The notes below the pieces were generated by a model. That model did no database searches. It was not told where the DNA came from and was given only the letters and a program-made list of their open reading frames with translations. Below, piece after piece: positions 11,281 through 23,389 of a stretch of 64,000 nucleotides of DNA. The translations under genes and the position numbers were made by a program. The stretch spans positions 24,503,953-24,567,952 of the forward strand of contig NC_088307.1 in assembly GCF_032854445.1 (NCBI RefSeq), in the 5' to 3' direction. The stretch comes from Liolophura sinensis. Taxonomy: Eukaryota; Mollusca; Polyplacophora; Chitonida; Chitonidae. The first letter of the stretch is position 1; each line of letters opens with the position of its first letter.

Positions 11281-11720
11281 ATAAAATATTTGACTCTTTT
11301 AAATGCTGAATACCCCATGTACATTTAATATTTTCGTAAATTATCTTGAAGACTACATAAATTCATCTATCTTAATTTAGGTATAACAATAACAACCAGG
11401 TGTACATTTTATATACATAGTTTATATCCAGGTTGAAGGTTGAACCTAGAAAGCATCACTGCAAAAGCCGCATTTCCCATGCGATATATATGTATAGTAT
11501 TTTTGAGACAGAAGACGTTGTCGATTCAAGAATATTTGGTTAACGCTAATAACACTAGGCAGAGATAAAAGTAAAAATCGTAATTCAAGCCGTTAACCAA
11601 AACACCATATGGCAAAGTCCACATTCATACAGTTTCACACGTACGGTAGAGTGTAAGGTTGTCGTAGACATGAACTAGGGGTTTTTTATCGGTTTTATAT
11701 ACAACGTGAATTGGCACCTC

Positions 11721-11765
11721 GCCAATGTGACGTCACATTGGCACCTTGCCAATGTAACGTCACAT
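11721..11765. promoter_or_regulatory. CCAAT-CRE-ATTGG palindrome with a second partial copy
   Basis: 11721-11742 is a perfect 22-bp palindrome whose core is CCAATGTGACGTCACATTGG, a full CRE (TGACGTCA) flanked symmetrically by CCAAT boxes. 11748-11765 repeats one arm with a changed centre (CCAATGTAACGTCACAT). Another CCAAT lies at about 11830, just before an ATG at 11844. The layout resembles a compact promoter or a cruciform-prone site. Confidence 0.45.
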
Positions 11766-11843
11766 ATTAAGTGAACCAAAAACGTGAAGTACGAGGATAT
11801 TGAATGTTAAATATGGCGTTAGACAGCAGCCAATCAATTTATC

Positions 11844-12071
11844 ATGCTCGTGCAAGCAACGTCAGTCAGGGCGACAAAAGTGCACTTGAACTTTATAAAC
11901 CGTAAACAGAGTGCATTTGAAATAGACGTTAATATTGGCGAAGACTGTATTCCAACGCCATTAGATCTTACTGAATCTCGACATGAGTTTCGATCTTTCG
12001 TCAAGTTCTATATGTCGATAAGTTTAATGCTATATTTTTGTTGTCTTGTATTTTACGTTATGACGTTATAA
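11844..12071 (+). CDS. Hypothetical 75-codon ORF downstream of the CRE palindrome
   Basis: The first ATG about 100 bp after the CCAAT/CRE palindrome opens a 75-codon frame. The N-terminal half is polar (SVRATKVHLNFINRKQ, IGEDCIPTPLDLTESRHEF) and the C-terminal end is strongly hydrophobic (YMSISLMLYFCCLVFYVMTL), like one membrane segment. I recognise no family. The only support is the upstream motif set and a composition that is not obviously random. It could equally be chance in AT-rich DNA. Confidence 0.15.
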   Translation: MLVQATSVRATKVHLNFINRKQSAFEIDVNIGEDCIPTPLDLTESRHEFRSFVKFYMSISLMLYFCCLVFYVMTL

Positions 12072-13025
12072 TTATTAGGCACTGTCCATTATTTTGCTCC
12101 TGTTTATTTATTTTTACGCTACTTCATATGTAAGGCTTAAAACCAAGAGTATGTTGCATTCAGACACGAATCGTTTAAAGGTATGCTTAAAGCTTTCTAG
12201 CACAAAGACTCAAATGCTGCTAGTTCAGCATTGGCTATATGTAATATTTCATTCATTTTCAGTTATCCCACATACATTTTTGACATAATTTAACCCTGAT
12301 TTTTGACAATGTATAGTTTAGAGATATTTATGCATATATTTGTCGTTAATTTGATTTGATTGGAAATGCAAGATGGAATTAAATATTAGAACCTATACGC
12401 AAGGACTACCCACCCACGAGCTCAATGTGGTTTTAAGAGCCGTCTATCCCCACCCCAGGGGCTTGAACTCGACAGATGAGTTTCTATTTGGTTCATTTCA
12501 CGCACCTTTCAAATTACAGGTTATAATTTACGCACGATCGCACGTGCATTGATGCCGTTGACCGGTGCTAATCAGCTCAAAGGCGGCAATCTTGACGGGT
12601 TGACCAGTGACAGACCACTGGTCAGTATAATCACAGAGAAGTCTGACCCCTTAGCTAAACACAGCCCTAGGGACGCGGCCCGATCAGGAGATACCCTATC
12701 ATAACCTACCCCAGGAGAGGAAATCCTAGAGGGTCTGCGAAATAACACATGCATGCACATTTCAAAAGTAACACCGTAACATTTGTTACAACCTTGAGGA
12801 GTAAGTGTATAGAGATCGAATGACTCTGCCACCATCTGACAAAAATAAATGTTGTAATATTCAGTACACCAGAACATTTCATACACTCATTTAATACAAT
12901 GAAAATATTTAAAATATTCATACATTTAATGCACGTCCATATTAAACATATAAGGTGTACATACACGTCATATAAATATTCATCTACTGAACCGAAACAA
13001 TAGTAACACATTTTATCAATTTAGT
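12072..13025. other. Noncoding stretch with a possible old tRNA-related repeat
   Basis: 12420-12740 is less AT-rich. It contains GGGCTTGAACTC, which read on the minus strand resembles a Pol III B box (GAGTTCAAGCCC). No matching A box or second copy was found, so a SINE call is not made. Confidence 0.3.
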
Positions 13026-13270
13026 AACATTTCATTAGTTATGTAGTTCCTACAATTCGACATTGGTGACACATAAACATTTCATTAGTTATGTGGTTCC
13101 TACAATTCGACATTAGTAACACTTAAACATTTCATTAGTTATGTGGTTCCTACAATTCGACATTGGTGACACATAAACATTTCATTAGTTATGTGGTTCC
13201 TACAATTCGACATTGGTAACACATAACCATTTCATCAGTTGTGTGTTTCTTTCGCCTCGACATTTATCAG
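13026..13270. repeat. 50-bp tandem array, four units plus a degenerate fifth
   Basis: Unit AACATTTCATTAGTTATGTG, then GTTCCTACAATTCGACATT, then GGTGACACATA. It starts at 13026, 13076, 13126 and 13176. The unit at 13226 is degenerate. Confidence 0.92.
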
Positions 13271-16200
13271 GTATAAACCTTGGTTTGTCGACCAAACGTT
13301 TCGGTATATATATTTGTTTCAAAAGGGGGTTAGGTGACAGAACTTCATGTAATTACTTAGTGAATAAAATCAATGTAGGTATATATCCCACACGCATGTA
13401 TATATCGAAGCTTGTGACGTGGCCAAATCTAAAGCCGCCCAGCAGACAGATTGGGCGAGTCATTTGATACGCTTGTACATTTCGCCGCATGCAGGTGATG
13501 CTGCATGTATGCGTAGTCATTTATTTGTAACGGGTTTCAGTCAAACATTACGCAATCAGCTAATTAATTCTGCAAAAATATATGCCCACTGATCTTCTAC
13601 CAAAAATGTTATAGATTGTGTAATATGAACAACGTCGTTCTAGACTTATTTCAGAAATACTGATAAATTTCTCGTTTTACGAAAAAAAAAAAACTAATTT
13701 TACGTGTAGTTGATTTGGCAGATCGAAACTAAAATATGTCCCGCTTAGTTGTGTAAATGCTGTTTAAGAGCTTATAAGTCTAAACCTAAATTATGTTCTT
13801 CTCCATTGTTACTTGTGTAGAATTTAAATTAGAACAATCCTTTAGTATATGCATAATAGTGTTTACCGGACTGACATATGGTGCCATTATCTGATGAACA
13901 TGGCATTTATATTGAAACACATTTATATGACATACTAGTATCATGCAATTTAATTTGCTGGCGTTTAGCGTTGTGCCTAAGAATTCAACACGTTTAAATG
14001 ATATATGTTTTTATGACATAGTGTCAATCAAAATGTTTTGTGATAAAAGATCATGTGATGACTATCTTTGGAGCAGAGCTAGAAAAACCGACAACTGCAT
14101 GAATGTATATACCACCAGTTTGTAGCGCACATGGATGTTTGGTGAAATCCCTTTGTACGCTAATACACCAGGTAATCATTCGTTATAAAGCTCATTAACA
14201 ATGATGAAATGGGCACGTGCTTAATGATATGGTTTGAACGTCCGAATCCTCCTATACAGACAAATTCTTTTGTGCGATATAATGACGTGGCCAGGAACCA
14301 TGTACTAGATTCGCTATCTGCATACCGCATTGAAAACAGACTCAGTTCAAAAGGGATGAATTTACCGGCCTTTGAAAGCAATTATGGTTGCCCCCCCCCC
14401 CCCCTCCCCCCATCCTATTGTCAGGATGTCGGCTGCTGGCAGAGAATTCCCACCTGCAAAAATGTGTGCACCTGAGCAGGCATTTGGTGTCCCCATCTGT
14501 CTGTGAGTTAAGGCAAAACCGCTTAAAGCAGATCAGTTTCACTGTCCATTGCTGTCAGGTCGGCTCATGTGCGTTACCTTTGAACGTGGGTGTCTGTTTC
14601 TCCAGGACATCGCCGACAAAAGCGTATCTCTTCTAGACTTATGGACATACGACTCAACCTCAACAAACTACTGACGGAATTCTATCCGACCAAAAGCCAT
14701 CTGATATCAAACCCAGTAAAACGGATACCACTTGTGCTAGAAGTGCCATTTGTTTATCGTCGTAATTAACAATAAATTGGTAATCCAATCTCTCTTAAGA
14801 TGACAGAACTTTGCAACTGTCCCATTAAACATGGCAGCTAAACAAACTCAGAGATAAACACATGGCATTTGAAACGAACGTAGTCAGGCGTCACGCATGA
14901 ACTAGAAGGAACAGAATAATAGCCCTTATACGTCTCATGAATTAAATACACGAAAAAAGAAGATATTTTCAGAAGTTGCAAATGTGAACACGAAGTATTT
15001 AATTCGTATTATTAACTCTTAACACGCAAATGTTAAAATGTCAACATTTTCTAAGCCTTCAAATGATATGCATGTTAAATGGTGTAAACTATGATTGTCA
15101 GCGTATAAAAATGTGACACCATCAGCTAAATCATTGTGCTCAAGGTGTAATGTTCCATTAGATTACAAGATTTGTATATTACATTTATAACACGGAAGAC
15201 AACATCTAAAAGTGTTAAATTGACACAAGACAGTGTTTCATTGCAACATTTTATGAGAATATTTTGAAGTGTTTAAATTAAGACATTTTAGAAAGTGTTC
15301 AGCACACGATATACATTTTTTGCCATCCTCCACAGCTGTGAAAAAAGTGAATTGGATTTAAGGTTATTACAGTTATGTATAACAGTTCAGTTTCAAGTCT
15401 TTTAGAGTCCTGTATATTTGGCACAGAACACAAAAAAAATGCCTCTCGGAATGAAGTGAGTTAATGTGAGAAGTGGTAAAGTTTGTCGATTGCACTGGCT
15501 GATGTATACAACATGTTTCTCTACACCATAGTCACTGATTAGGCGATATTAACTGATGTATAGAAATGAATTATCAAAGACATGTTTCCTTAATATCATC
15601 AATATTAAAATTTTGTAAAAGGAAATATTTTTAAGTCAAGTTTACGAATTTTCAGATTATTAGCTGGACGCTGATCGAACAATCAACAGTAAAAAAAAAA
15701 CCCACAAATTTTCCCACATATGTAAGTCACAGCAGCTGGTAGAAGACAAATGGCCTCATCTACGTTGAGAATGAGTGAATCTGTGCTTCCCTGAAATTTC
15801 CTGCATTAAACCCTCACCTCGTGTGCCAGCGGTTTCCGCACTTTATACCGCTTAGCCATTAAACGATTACCTATACCTATAAACCACAATATCAAATATC
15901 ATTTACACTGCGACTGAGAGCTCAAGTGAATGCCTGGGTGATATTTTTTCCTGTCCACAAAAATTAAAAAACTTCACAGAGCCTAATCAAGGGCATGTTT
16001 GAACCCTGCATATGAGATTGAGGGGAGAAGTTGGGGTTACCAAATTATAGCATGTTTACGTTTCCTGTTTACATATACAGATATGACATTTTTGCGAATG
16101 AAAAGAGTACCAAACTTATAGAGCTATATAGAGCAAAAGAATGGTCTGTTTTGACCTCACGGTGAAGATGTTTCACGAAAAAAATGGAAATCAGTATAGT

Positions 16201-16446
16201 CGCATGGTTGTCCGGTAACAATGACCGAAATTACGTAAAAAATAAAAGGAGTGATGTCTTATAAAGCAAAAAATAACAAAACACATCACATCTTTGTAAG
16301 ACAGAAAAAAACATTCGAACTTGGTTTAATCATTAGAGGAATAATAAAATAATGATTTTACGTCACAAATGGATTAATATAAATTTTGTTGACAAATATT
16401 TTATTGACATAAGTAAAGAAAACAAAATCTGTCTGTCACTTTCATA
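13271..16446. other. Long unique noncoding stretch
   Basis: No gene, SINE or array recognised in about 3.2 kb. There is a poly-C/pyrimidine tract at 14391-14413 and several poly-A runs. Short frames here have no domain or splice context. Confidence 0.45.
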
Positions 16447-16525
16447 ACTTATTTATTTACTTATATTTATTTGATTGGTGTTATTTGATTGGATTACGCC
16501 GTAATCAAGAATATTTTATAAGTTA
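16447..16525 (-). mobile_element. SINE-A tail-end remnant
   Basis: TATTTATTTGATTGGTGTTA, then ATTACGCCGTAATCAAGAAT. 5'-truncated and diverged. 16526-17880 holds no further feature except a C-rich tract at 17324-17360. Confidence 0.6.
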
Positions 16526-17894
16526 TAGTCCGTGGGTCTATAATGAGGATGGGCAGTGTTTTATATGATACACGTTAAGCCTCATGAAGACGAATGCACA
16601 CATAATAAATTCCGCAATATTCTAAGAAAGCAAAGACATGGGTATACTGCCAATGACGAAGAAGGTAATATAAAGCCGACTTCTTTGTAATATTCAATTC
16701 ATCTTAACCCTAACTCATTGTCAACCTTATTAGCGCCGTTTTCCGCACTCTTTCCACGCGAGGTTTTTCTAATCCCCCGGCTAAGACTGTTGAAGTGGGC
16801 GCATAACAGAGGGCCACTTCAAAGACAATCGAGCGAGGAGGTGGGGACCTGGCTTTTAAAAACGAAAACGGACAAGTGATGGCTAGCTATACTTGGTGCC
16901 GTTTTTCATGCGGAGCTGTTTCAATTAACAAAACTAGGGACAGATTTTGTCGGGTTACGGCCTAGGAGAAATAAGATAGTGTCTGCCGAGCAAATGAACA
17001 GCCTCCACCTACCCCGCTTCTCTCACTCTATTGTATCCGGGCATCGCGGTTTTAAGTGCCAATGAATTTTAAGTAGCTGATGTATTACTATTGAGTTAGC
17101 CAGTTGGCTGGTTAAGGGTGCTTCCAGAAAGCTGCCCCTTGTCTGGTTAAGGGTGAACTTATTATAGGGATCCTGTGATCTGTTAATCCGGCGGAAACAG
17201 GGTAAGAGCCTGTCATATCAAGCGGATTGTATCCAAATGAACATTCAGTTACTTCCGGAGACAAGTCACGACGAGCATGCGTGGAGTACAGAAGGTGACG
17301 AATCTGGATTACACATTGGACTACCCCCCCCCCCCCCCAATCCCCCACTCCCCCCCCCCCACACACCACCAGAAATGGAAAGACCAACTTCAAACCATGC
17401 AATTCTTGACAAAAATCATGTAACTAATCGCTAGAAACAATATAGATTGTGAAAACAAAACCTGTACCTTATAATAGAGAAGTACGGATATTTCTGCAGT
17501 AGCAGTCGAATAGCGTTAAGGAATAACAGTATTATCGTGAAATATCAGACCTATCAACACAATCTAAGCCGAGTAAAAGCAAAAAGAAATGTGAACATTG
17601 TCAATTTACCTATAATGCATAATGAAACTACTCTGTAGTTATCTTTTTCCTAGTAGAACTACAAGGGTGGCCTCATGTCCAGCGTTTGCCTGTACTGTTT
17701 CCATACATGCTGTACAGTATGTACTTGATTACTAACTGTTTCTTTTACCGTATAATTTGTGTTATGACTTTTGTCTACTCCCTAACATACAGTTTTAATC
17801 AAGTGTGGGATTAAGATAACCTTTCTTAATCAGCCCAAGAAAGAGTGAATTATTTACAAAGGGAAATATTCTTTTACACTATAATGTGTAACGT

Positions 17895-18112
17895 TTATGC
17901 AGTCGTGTTTACCAATCGAATCTCCAGTCGGCCCATTGCCAAAGAGGTTGCAGGTTCGAATCGAGGTTCCGTGGCCGTTATAGTCAGGAAGTTTGTCAAT
18001 TGAACGGCAATGGGGTGTAGTTAAGTCCCGGTGCTTTGGTTTCCTGTACTCATAAAACTGACGACCCTGGTGTAAGTGAACCGGTACAACATTGAACACC
18101 AAATAAATAAAT
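17895..18112 (+). mobile_element. SINE-B, a second tRNA-related SINE
   Basis: Contains a clean Pol III B box (GGTTCGAATCGAGG at about 17952) within AGAGGTTGCAGGTTCGAATC and ends ACATTGAACACCAAATAAATAAATAA. The body between differs from SINE-A, but the tail is of the same TAAA type. The 5' end is approximate because no A box is clear. Confidence 0.6.
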
Positions 18113-18675
18113 AAGACCTAAGGACAATTGTTTGTGTTTAGAAATATCTGCACTACATACCAGCATCATACATTTACAGCTGTTATAGGTCCTGGCTTAG
18201 AAAAGTAGAATTAGAAAAAAACAACAACATAAAAAGAATACATATCGACGAAATCCAAGACGCTCTCCGGTTACTATTTTTACAGCAGAAATACAGATGG
18301 TGGAAACGAGTGACAAAGGGAGATAAACCCAATATGTGGCTAACAGTGTGTGAAATGATGTGTTGTCATAAACAGCCCTCCATCACATGAAGTAGGCCAT
18401 TTGATACTTCTTCGTCGACATAAACGGTTTTTTTTTCCTTTCGGCATGTTCCATGCTAAACTTATACTACATCGTTGAGGGTGCCGCTCAGAAAATCGAT
18501 CTAAATCAAGCTAAATCCTGATTGGTAAGGGCTCACGATAACCGTGCTTATAAGCATTTATTTTCTCTTATATAAACATACTTCCGTGGGTGCCGTATTA
18601 AAATTGTCCATATTTAGCTTGAAAGGTTAAATGACTTGTAGAAACCCCTTCTCGTTTCATGCAAAAAACACTGTT

Positions 18676-18828
18676 ATTTTATTTATTTACTAAATTTATT
18701 TATTTGTTTATTTAATTGCTGCTTTACGCCGTACTCAAGAATATTTCACTTAATTGACACCAACCAGCATTATGGTGGGAGGAAACCGGGCAGAGCCCAG
18801 GGGGAAACCCAGGACCATTCGCAGGTTG
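18676..18828 (-). mobile_element. SINE-A, 5'-truncated copy
   Basis: Reverse-strand tail, then ACGCCGTACTCAAGAATATT, CAGCATTATGGTGGGAGG, AAACCGGGCAGAGCCCAG. AACACT-rich sequence on both sides (18667 and 18829) may be the target duplication. Confidence 0.8.
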
Positions 18829-18959
18829 AACACTTGTAAATAATCTTTCATTATGCATGCATGGGCTCTGGTTGAGAAGTCCAATATACACATATGACAC
18901 CACCAGCCGTGGAATATACAGTTATTTTGAAACAGACAGCCCAATAAAATTTGATTGTT

Positions 18960-19101
18960 GCCTAACGCCTTACACGGGAAGGTCTGCAGCAACCTGCGGA
19001 TGGTCGTGGGTTTCCTCCCACCATAATGCTGGCCGCCGTCGTAGAAGTGAAATACTCTTGAGTACGGCGTGAAACACCAATCAAATAAATAAATAAATAA
19101 A
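18960..19101 (+). mobile_element. SINE-A, 5'-truncated copy
   Basis: ACGGGAAGGTCTGCAGCAAC, CCTCCCACCATAATGCTGG, TCTTGAGTACGGCGTGAAAC, then a TAAA tail. It is inverted relative to the copy at 18676-18828, about 130 bp away. Confidence 0.85.
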
Positions 19102-19392
19102 CCGGAAGCGCCCGTGGTTACGGATGAACTTGTCCACTTATGACATACAGATATGTACACCATACCGGTGAACGGCAAGTGGTCTTATAGTGAACGTCAG
19201 ATTGCGAGAAAGGCCACATGAAAGACGTCACCAGTGCAAGTGCACTCAGGCAATGAGAGATGGTAAATCTACAAACTCATTGTTCAAGATCGAGTTTTAT
19301 AGTTACAGAAAAAAATAAAACATTATGACAACAAAGCATGTAAGTATTATAATCAGTATTGTGACGTTTTTTGGGTAACAAAATAGAGTATA

Positions 19393-19646
19393 CACTCAAA
19401 AAATTAATCTGTTAATTTTAACAGAAAGCCTGTTCTTTGAGTGATGCTAGAATATATTCTGTTATTATAAAATAAAACTGTGTCACATTAAACATAATAT
19501 CCTGTTAGTCAAAAAATCTTTATCTTGAATTAATAGAATGTATGTGCACTGTTTCACAGAATAATCTGCTGCAATAACAGAATATATTCTAGCATCACTC
19601 AGACAACAGACTGTTTGTAAAAATTAACAGATTAATTTTTTGAGTG
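19393..19646. mobile_element. MITE, 254 bp, TA target duplication
   Basis: The ends CACTCAAAAAATTAATC and GATTAATTTTTTGAGTG are inverted, with TA on each side (19391-19392, 19647-19648). The inverted similarity extends inward through GAGTGATGCTAGAATATATT and its mirror AATATATTCTAGCATCACTC. There is no coding capacity. TA duplication with long inverted repeats suggests a Tc1/mariner-mobilised MITE. Confidence 0.88.
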
Positions 19647-19650
19647 TACA

Positions 19651-20606
19651 AAAATTATCCCGAGCTATAGTGACTCTTAATCTGGCTAAGGATATCAATA
19701 TATCTTTTTTCGTCAAACATTTTCCCCGTCTAAAATCTTAATTTTTTTCTTGCTAGTTTGCTAACTTTTTGCAATGGTAGATGCTTTTCTGGTGCCCATC
19801 ATATACTCCACGATGCAGTGTACCCGTACCACATTCTTTCTATCAGCAGACATAATCTAGTTCATTATCCGTGAATTGTTTGATTTGCCTTAGGACTTAA
19901 ACTTAATCCGACTTTTTCTAAATATGGATTCATCACCGAAACAAATATCTCTAAAATTCTTCAAAACCCAACACATCGTGATTTGGCTTATCCTCGCATG
20001 ACCGGACTGTGGAGCTATATGGAATAAGCCAAGCTGCCATGAATCTGGTGTTACACGCCACGCGCCGTGGACATCGGGAGACAAGCGACTGAATGGAGCA
20101 CGTGGAGCGTGCACACTTTGAACGTAGTTTACAAGCCCGTACTAGCATAAGCCTTGACAGTGATGTGAGCGGCGTAAAAGAGATGAATGACGATATTTGA
20201 CGAGATTTCGCCGAGGACAAAAACACGAAGAAATGATCAAAGGAGTTGCCATGGAAATGTGGCGCGCTTTAATCTAGGAAATGCTCAGTCGGCCATCTAG
20301 TGCATTTTTTCATCATAAGTCAAGCACTGAACAACAGGTCGTCGCGATCCGTTGCTTTTCGTTTAGCCCCGACTTATTCGCCATGATTTTGCATTATTCC
20401 AAAAATGTCATAATTTAACGGTGCCTTCATGCATATCTGAAGGCAGAACACAAATATACATGCTCTGAAATGAGATTTGTTGAAGTATTTATAAAGTTAT
20501 CAAAAGGTTTTTGTTTGTAAGATACTATATAATCATAGTTGTCGTTATCTGTTGAAGTTTCATGTCGAGATCATACCTCATGTATACGATATGTCATCGG
20601 TCTTTT
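19651..20606. other. Unique noncoding stretch, partly CpG-containing
   Basis: 19930-20300 is less AT-rich than its surroundings and free of recognised repeats (motifs such as CCACGCGCCGTGG and GCCATCTAG). It may be regulatory, but nothing in the sequence proves that. Confidence 0.3.
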
Positions 20607-21036
20607 AAGGACAGTGTGTCCAAAATCTCCCGCCGTCTACTTCAAAATTAAGGACAGAGTGTCCAAAATCTCTGGCTGTCTACTTCAAAATTAAGGACAG
20701 AGTGTCCAAAATCTCCGGCTGTCTACTTCAAAATTAAGGACAGAGTGTCCAAAATCTCTGGCCGTCTACTTCAAAATTAAGGACAGAGTGTCCAAAATCT
20801 CTGGCCGTCTACTTCAAAATTAAGGACAGAGTGTCCAAAATCTCCGGCCGTCTACTTCAAAATTAAGGACAGAGTGTCCAAAATCTCTGGCCGTCTACTT
20901 CAAAATTAAGGACAGAATGTCCAAAATCTCCGGCCGTCTACTTCAAAATTAAGGACAGAGTGTCCAAAATCTCTGGCCGTCTACTTCAAAATTAAGGACA
21001 GAGTGTCCAAAATCTCTGACCGTCTACTTCAAAATT
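20607..21036. repeat. 43-bp minisatellite, exactly 10 units, in an R4-related element
   Basis: 430 bp = 10 x 43. Each unit starts AAGGACAGAGTGTCCAAAAT and ends CGTCTACTTCAAAATT. The unit core GGACAnnnTGTCC is an inverted repeat. Sequence right of the array (CTTGCCCGG, CTGTATATACATTGT, CATGAACAGTTGCAT) matches the R4 copy at 53.2 kb, which has one monomer in the same place. Confidence 0.95.
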
Positions 21037-23270
21037 GTGTCTTGTCCCTCTTGCCCGGTGGCTGTATATACATTGTCATATTGGGTGCATGAACAGTTGC
21101 ATATAATAAAGGTGACGAACAAATTTTAAGGACAACTAACCTACACACTAAAAATACATGCACATGACTTTGAATTATTAAGTGTACAAAGCGATAAAAA
21201 GATAAAAGCGTTCACCATGTAAACATGTCAGATTTTACTATAGTATAAAGACATCTCTATGAACACTTTAAGCTTGGTTATCGGCTTGTTGCACTTAACA
21301 ACACAAAGTCATGTTTACTGGGCTATTTGTGTTCGTTACAAGTATCCACCACATTACTATCTACATATTTCACATGTTTACTAAAATGAACAAATCTCTT
21401 TAATTATTAAAAGTAGACTTTATGAATATGTATATAATATTTTATGGTATTTTAATTTGACATATACTTAATTTTGTGGGGATTTTGCCAGTCCGTTCCC
21501 ATATATAATATTGTTGAAAAATGACGCCATATACGCTAAAAGACCTGACATTTGAATCGCACGATCCTGCGTTTCACTGGTAGAGCACGGACAGTACCCA
21601 AAGCTTCTCCAGTGAAATGGACGCTCTGTCTTGTCTATATCATAGTAGATTTCTCTCCTTCTACAACAATTTTTTTTCTAAATTTGTTGCCTTAAAATCA
21701 AAATTGTTCTACGACAAAAAACGTTAGAAAAATCTTCTCAAGCTGACCACCAAACTGGCACGAATCTGGTATTTACTGTTATGAAAAAGCATGACGAATT
21801 TTGAATATTGTTCAAACATAATATATGTATAAATAATATTCAAATAATCTGAGTTCTTGTGTCTGAAATCTAAATATCGATTTCCATGGTAACGAGACAC
21901 CTGTCTGCCTCGTACACAATCACCCCTGTGGTAACGCCTGTGGGTCTGATCTAACACTCCAGGTGTGACGCCATCAACTCATACAAATGTAGTTAATAAC
22001 CTAACGTGTGCAATTGTCTCACGTGCTCATCCGTGAAATGCGTTAATTCCTTTTGCTGAGGACTATTGCCTCTATGCGATACAAAGTCGATTAGTTCACT
22101 TTTACACTAAGTACTGGGCAGTGAACAGGAAATAAATAAAAAGTTTGTGGAATTATATGCAGGTAAATAGATTTGTACGGATTCATAATCAGTCATAATC
22201 TGTGTTTGACGTTCCAGGACCAATTTTCAAAAGTAACGTTATGTAAGACTGTACAGAATTAAATCGGGAGAGGTTCCTAAGTTTGGTTTTGTTATCGGAA
22301 CAAAATCCGGAAAGGCTTTCCCGTTAACCTAGAAATATAGTCAACCTATGCATATACGTATACCTGTACATATATCGGTTGGCTGAGAAAAATAATATAA
22401 CCCTCTTAAATTCGAAACCATTCTTGATTGACAGATCATTGACTTGACACAATGAAACCTTTCCCCTCAGTTTCTTCTTTTCACAAGAGTAGTTAAGAAA
22501 TATTTCTTCGAAATAACATAATCTTAGGCAAAATTTCCAATAGCCTGTCCGCATTACAACTTAAAATATGGTCGTTTCCCAGGGAAAGGGGCAAATATTC
22601 GAGGTATTACACAATCCTGTTTCATAAGACTGCCTTGTTGCAACGGAGCACATACAACATTATATAGATTAAAGATTAATGGCGATAAATTTTATATATT
22701 TTATAGATTTATATAATAGTTGTCCTCAGTAATACACGTATAAACGATTATTATTTTTCCACCCACGTATATACCGCTCCCTTTTCAACGTAAACAGATG
22801 CGCTCCAACGATCGCTCCAACTTTTGTCTCCGTCATCTTTCGACAAATAATAACTTGATTTTTCGCTGTTAAAAGTATGAAACCTGAAACGCTGGCCTAT
22901 TTCCATGGTTTTCAAAATCCATATTGACATTCCGACACCACGGCATTTATAGAAGTGTCTCCACACCAAATATGACACGTCTCACTACATAATCGCGCCG
23001 ATGACACCTGATATGCCCTTGCACTGCAAAGACGCGCCGGCGACGCCAGATTTGTCACCTCATGTTAGAATCGCGCTCACGACATTAAAGATCACACACC
23101 CTCCATTTTGAGCGACGTTGCACGAGCACTGCGGTAACCTCGCCGTGTGCGTAACACTCTAGCTTTAGAGATATGTTTGTGGTATTTATTCATGTCTAAA
23201 TAAATAATCTTGTTCAGGGGTCTGATTAGAATTCTAAATAGGCTAATGCATTGATATCACTTTCGGAAAC
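21037..23270. other. Unique noncoding stretch
   Basis: The first 90 bp belong to the R4-related flank of the array. The remainder is AT-rich with no recognised gene, SINE or array. Confidence 0.45.
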
Positions 23271-23389
23271 GTTGGGGAAAAAACAATCAGACTGACTGCA
23301 CAGCTCGACCGACCACCTGTCCCAAGAAGAATAAATGCCAATCATTCAAGCTGGGAAATGTTGCCCTAATCGATGAACGAGCACTGCTA

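Noticed and set aside
18750-19178. 142-codon minus frame
   Set aside because: Spans two SINE-A copies and the gap between them. The same SINE translation (PGLCPVS.HHNAG.R.ISEIFLSTA) recurs at 32.8, 36.8, 42.9, 50.0 and 53.7 kb.
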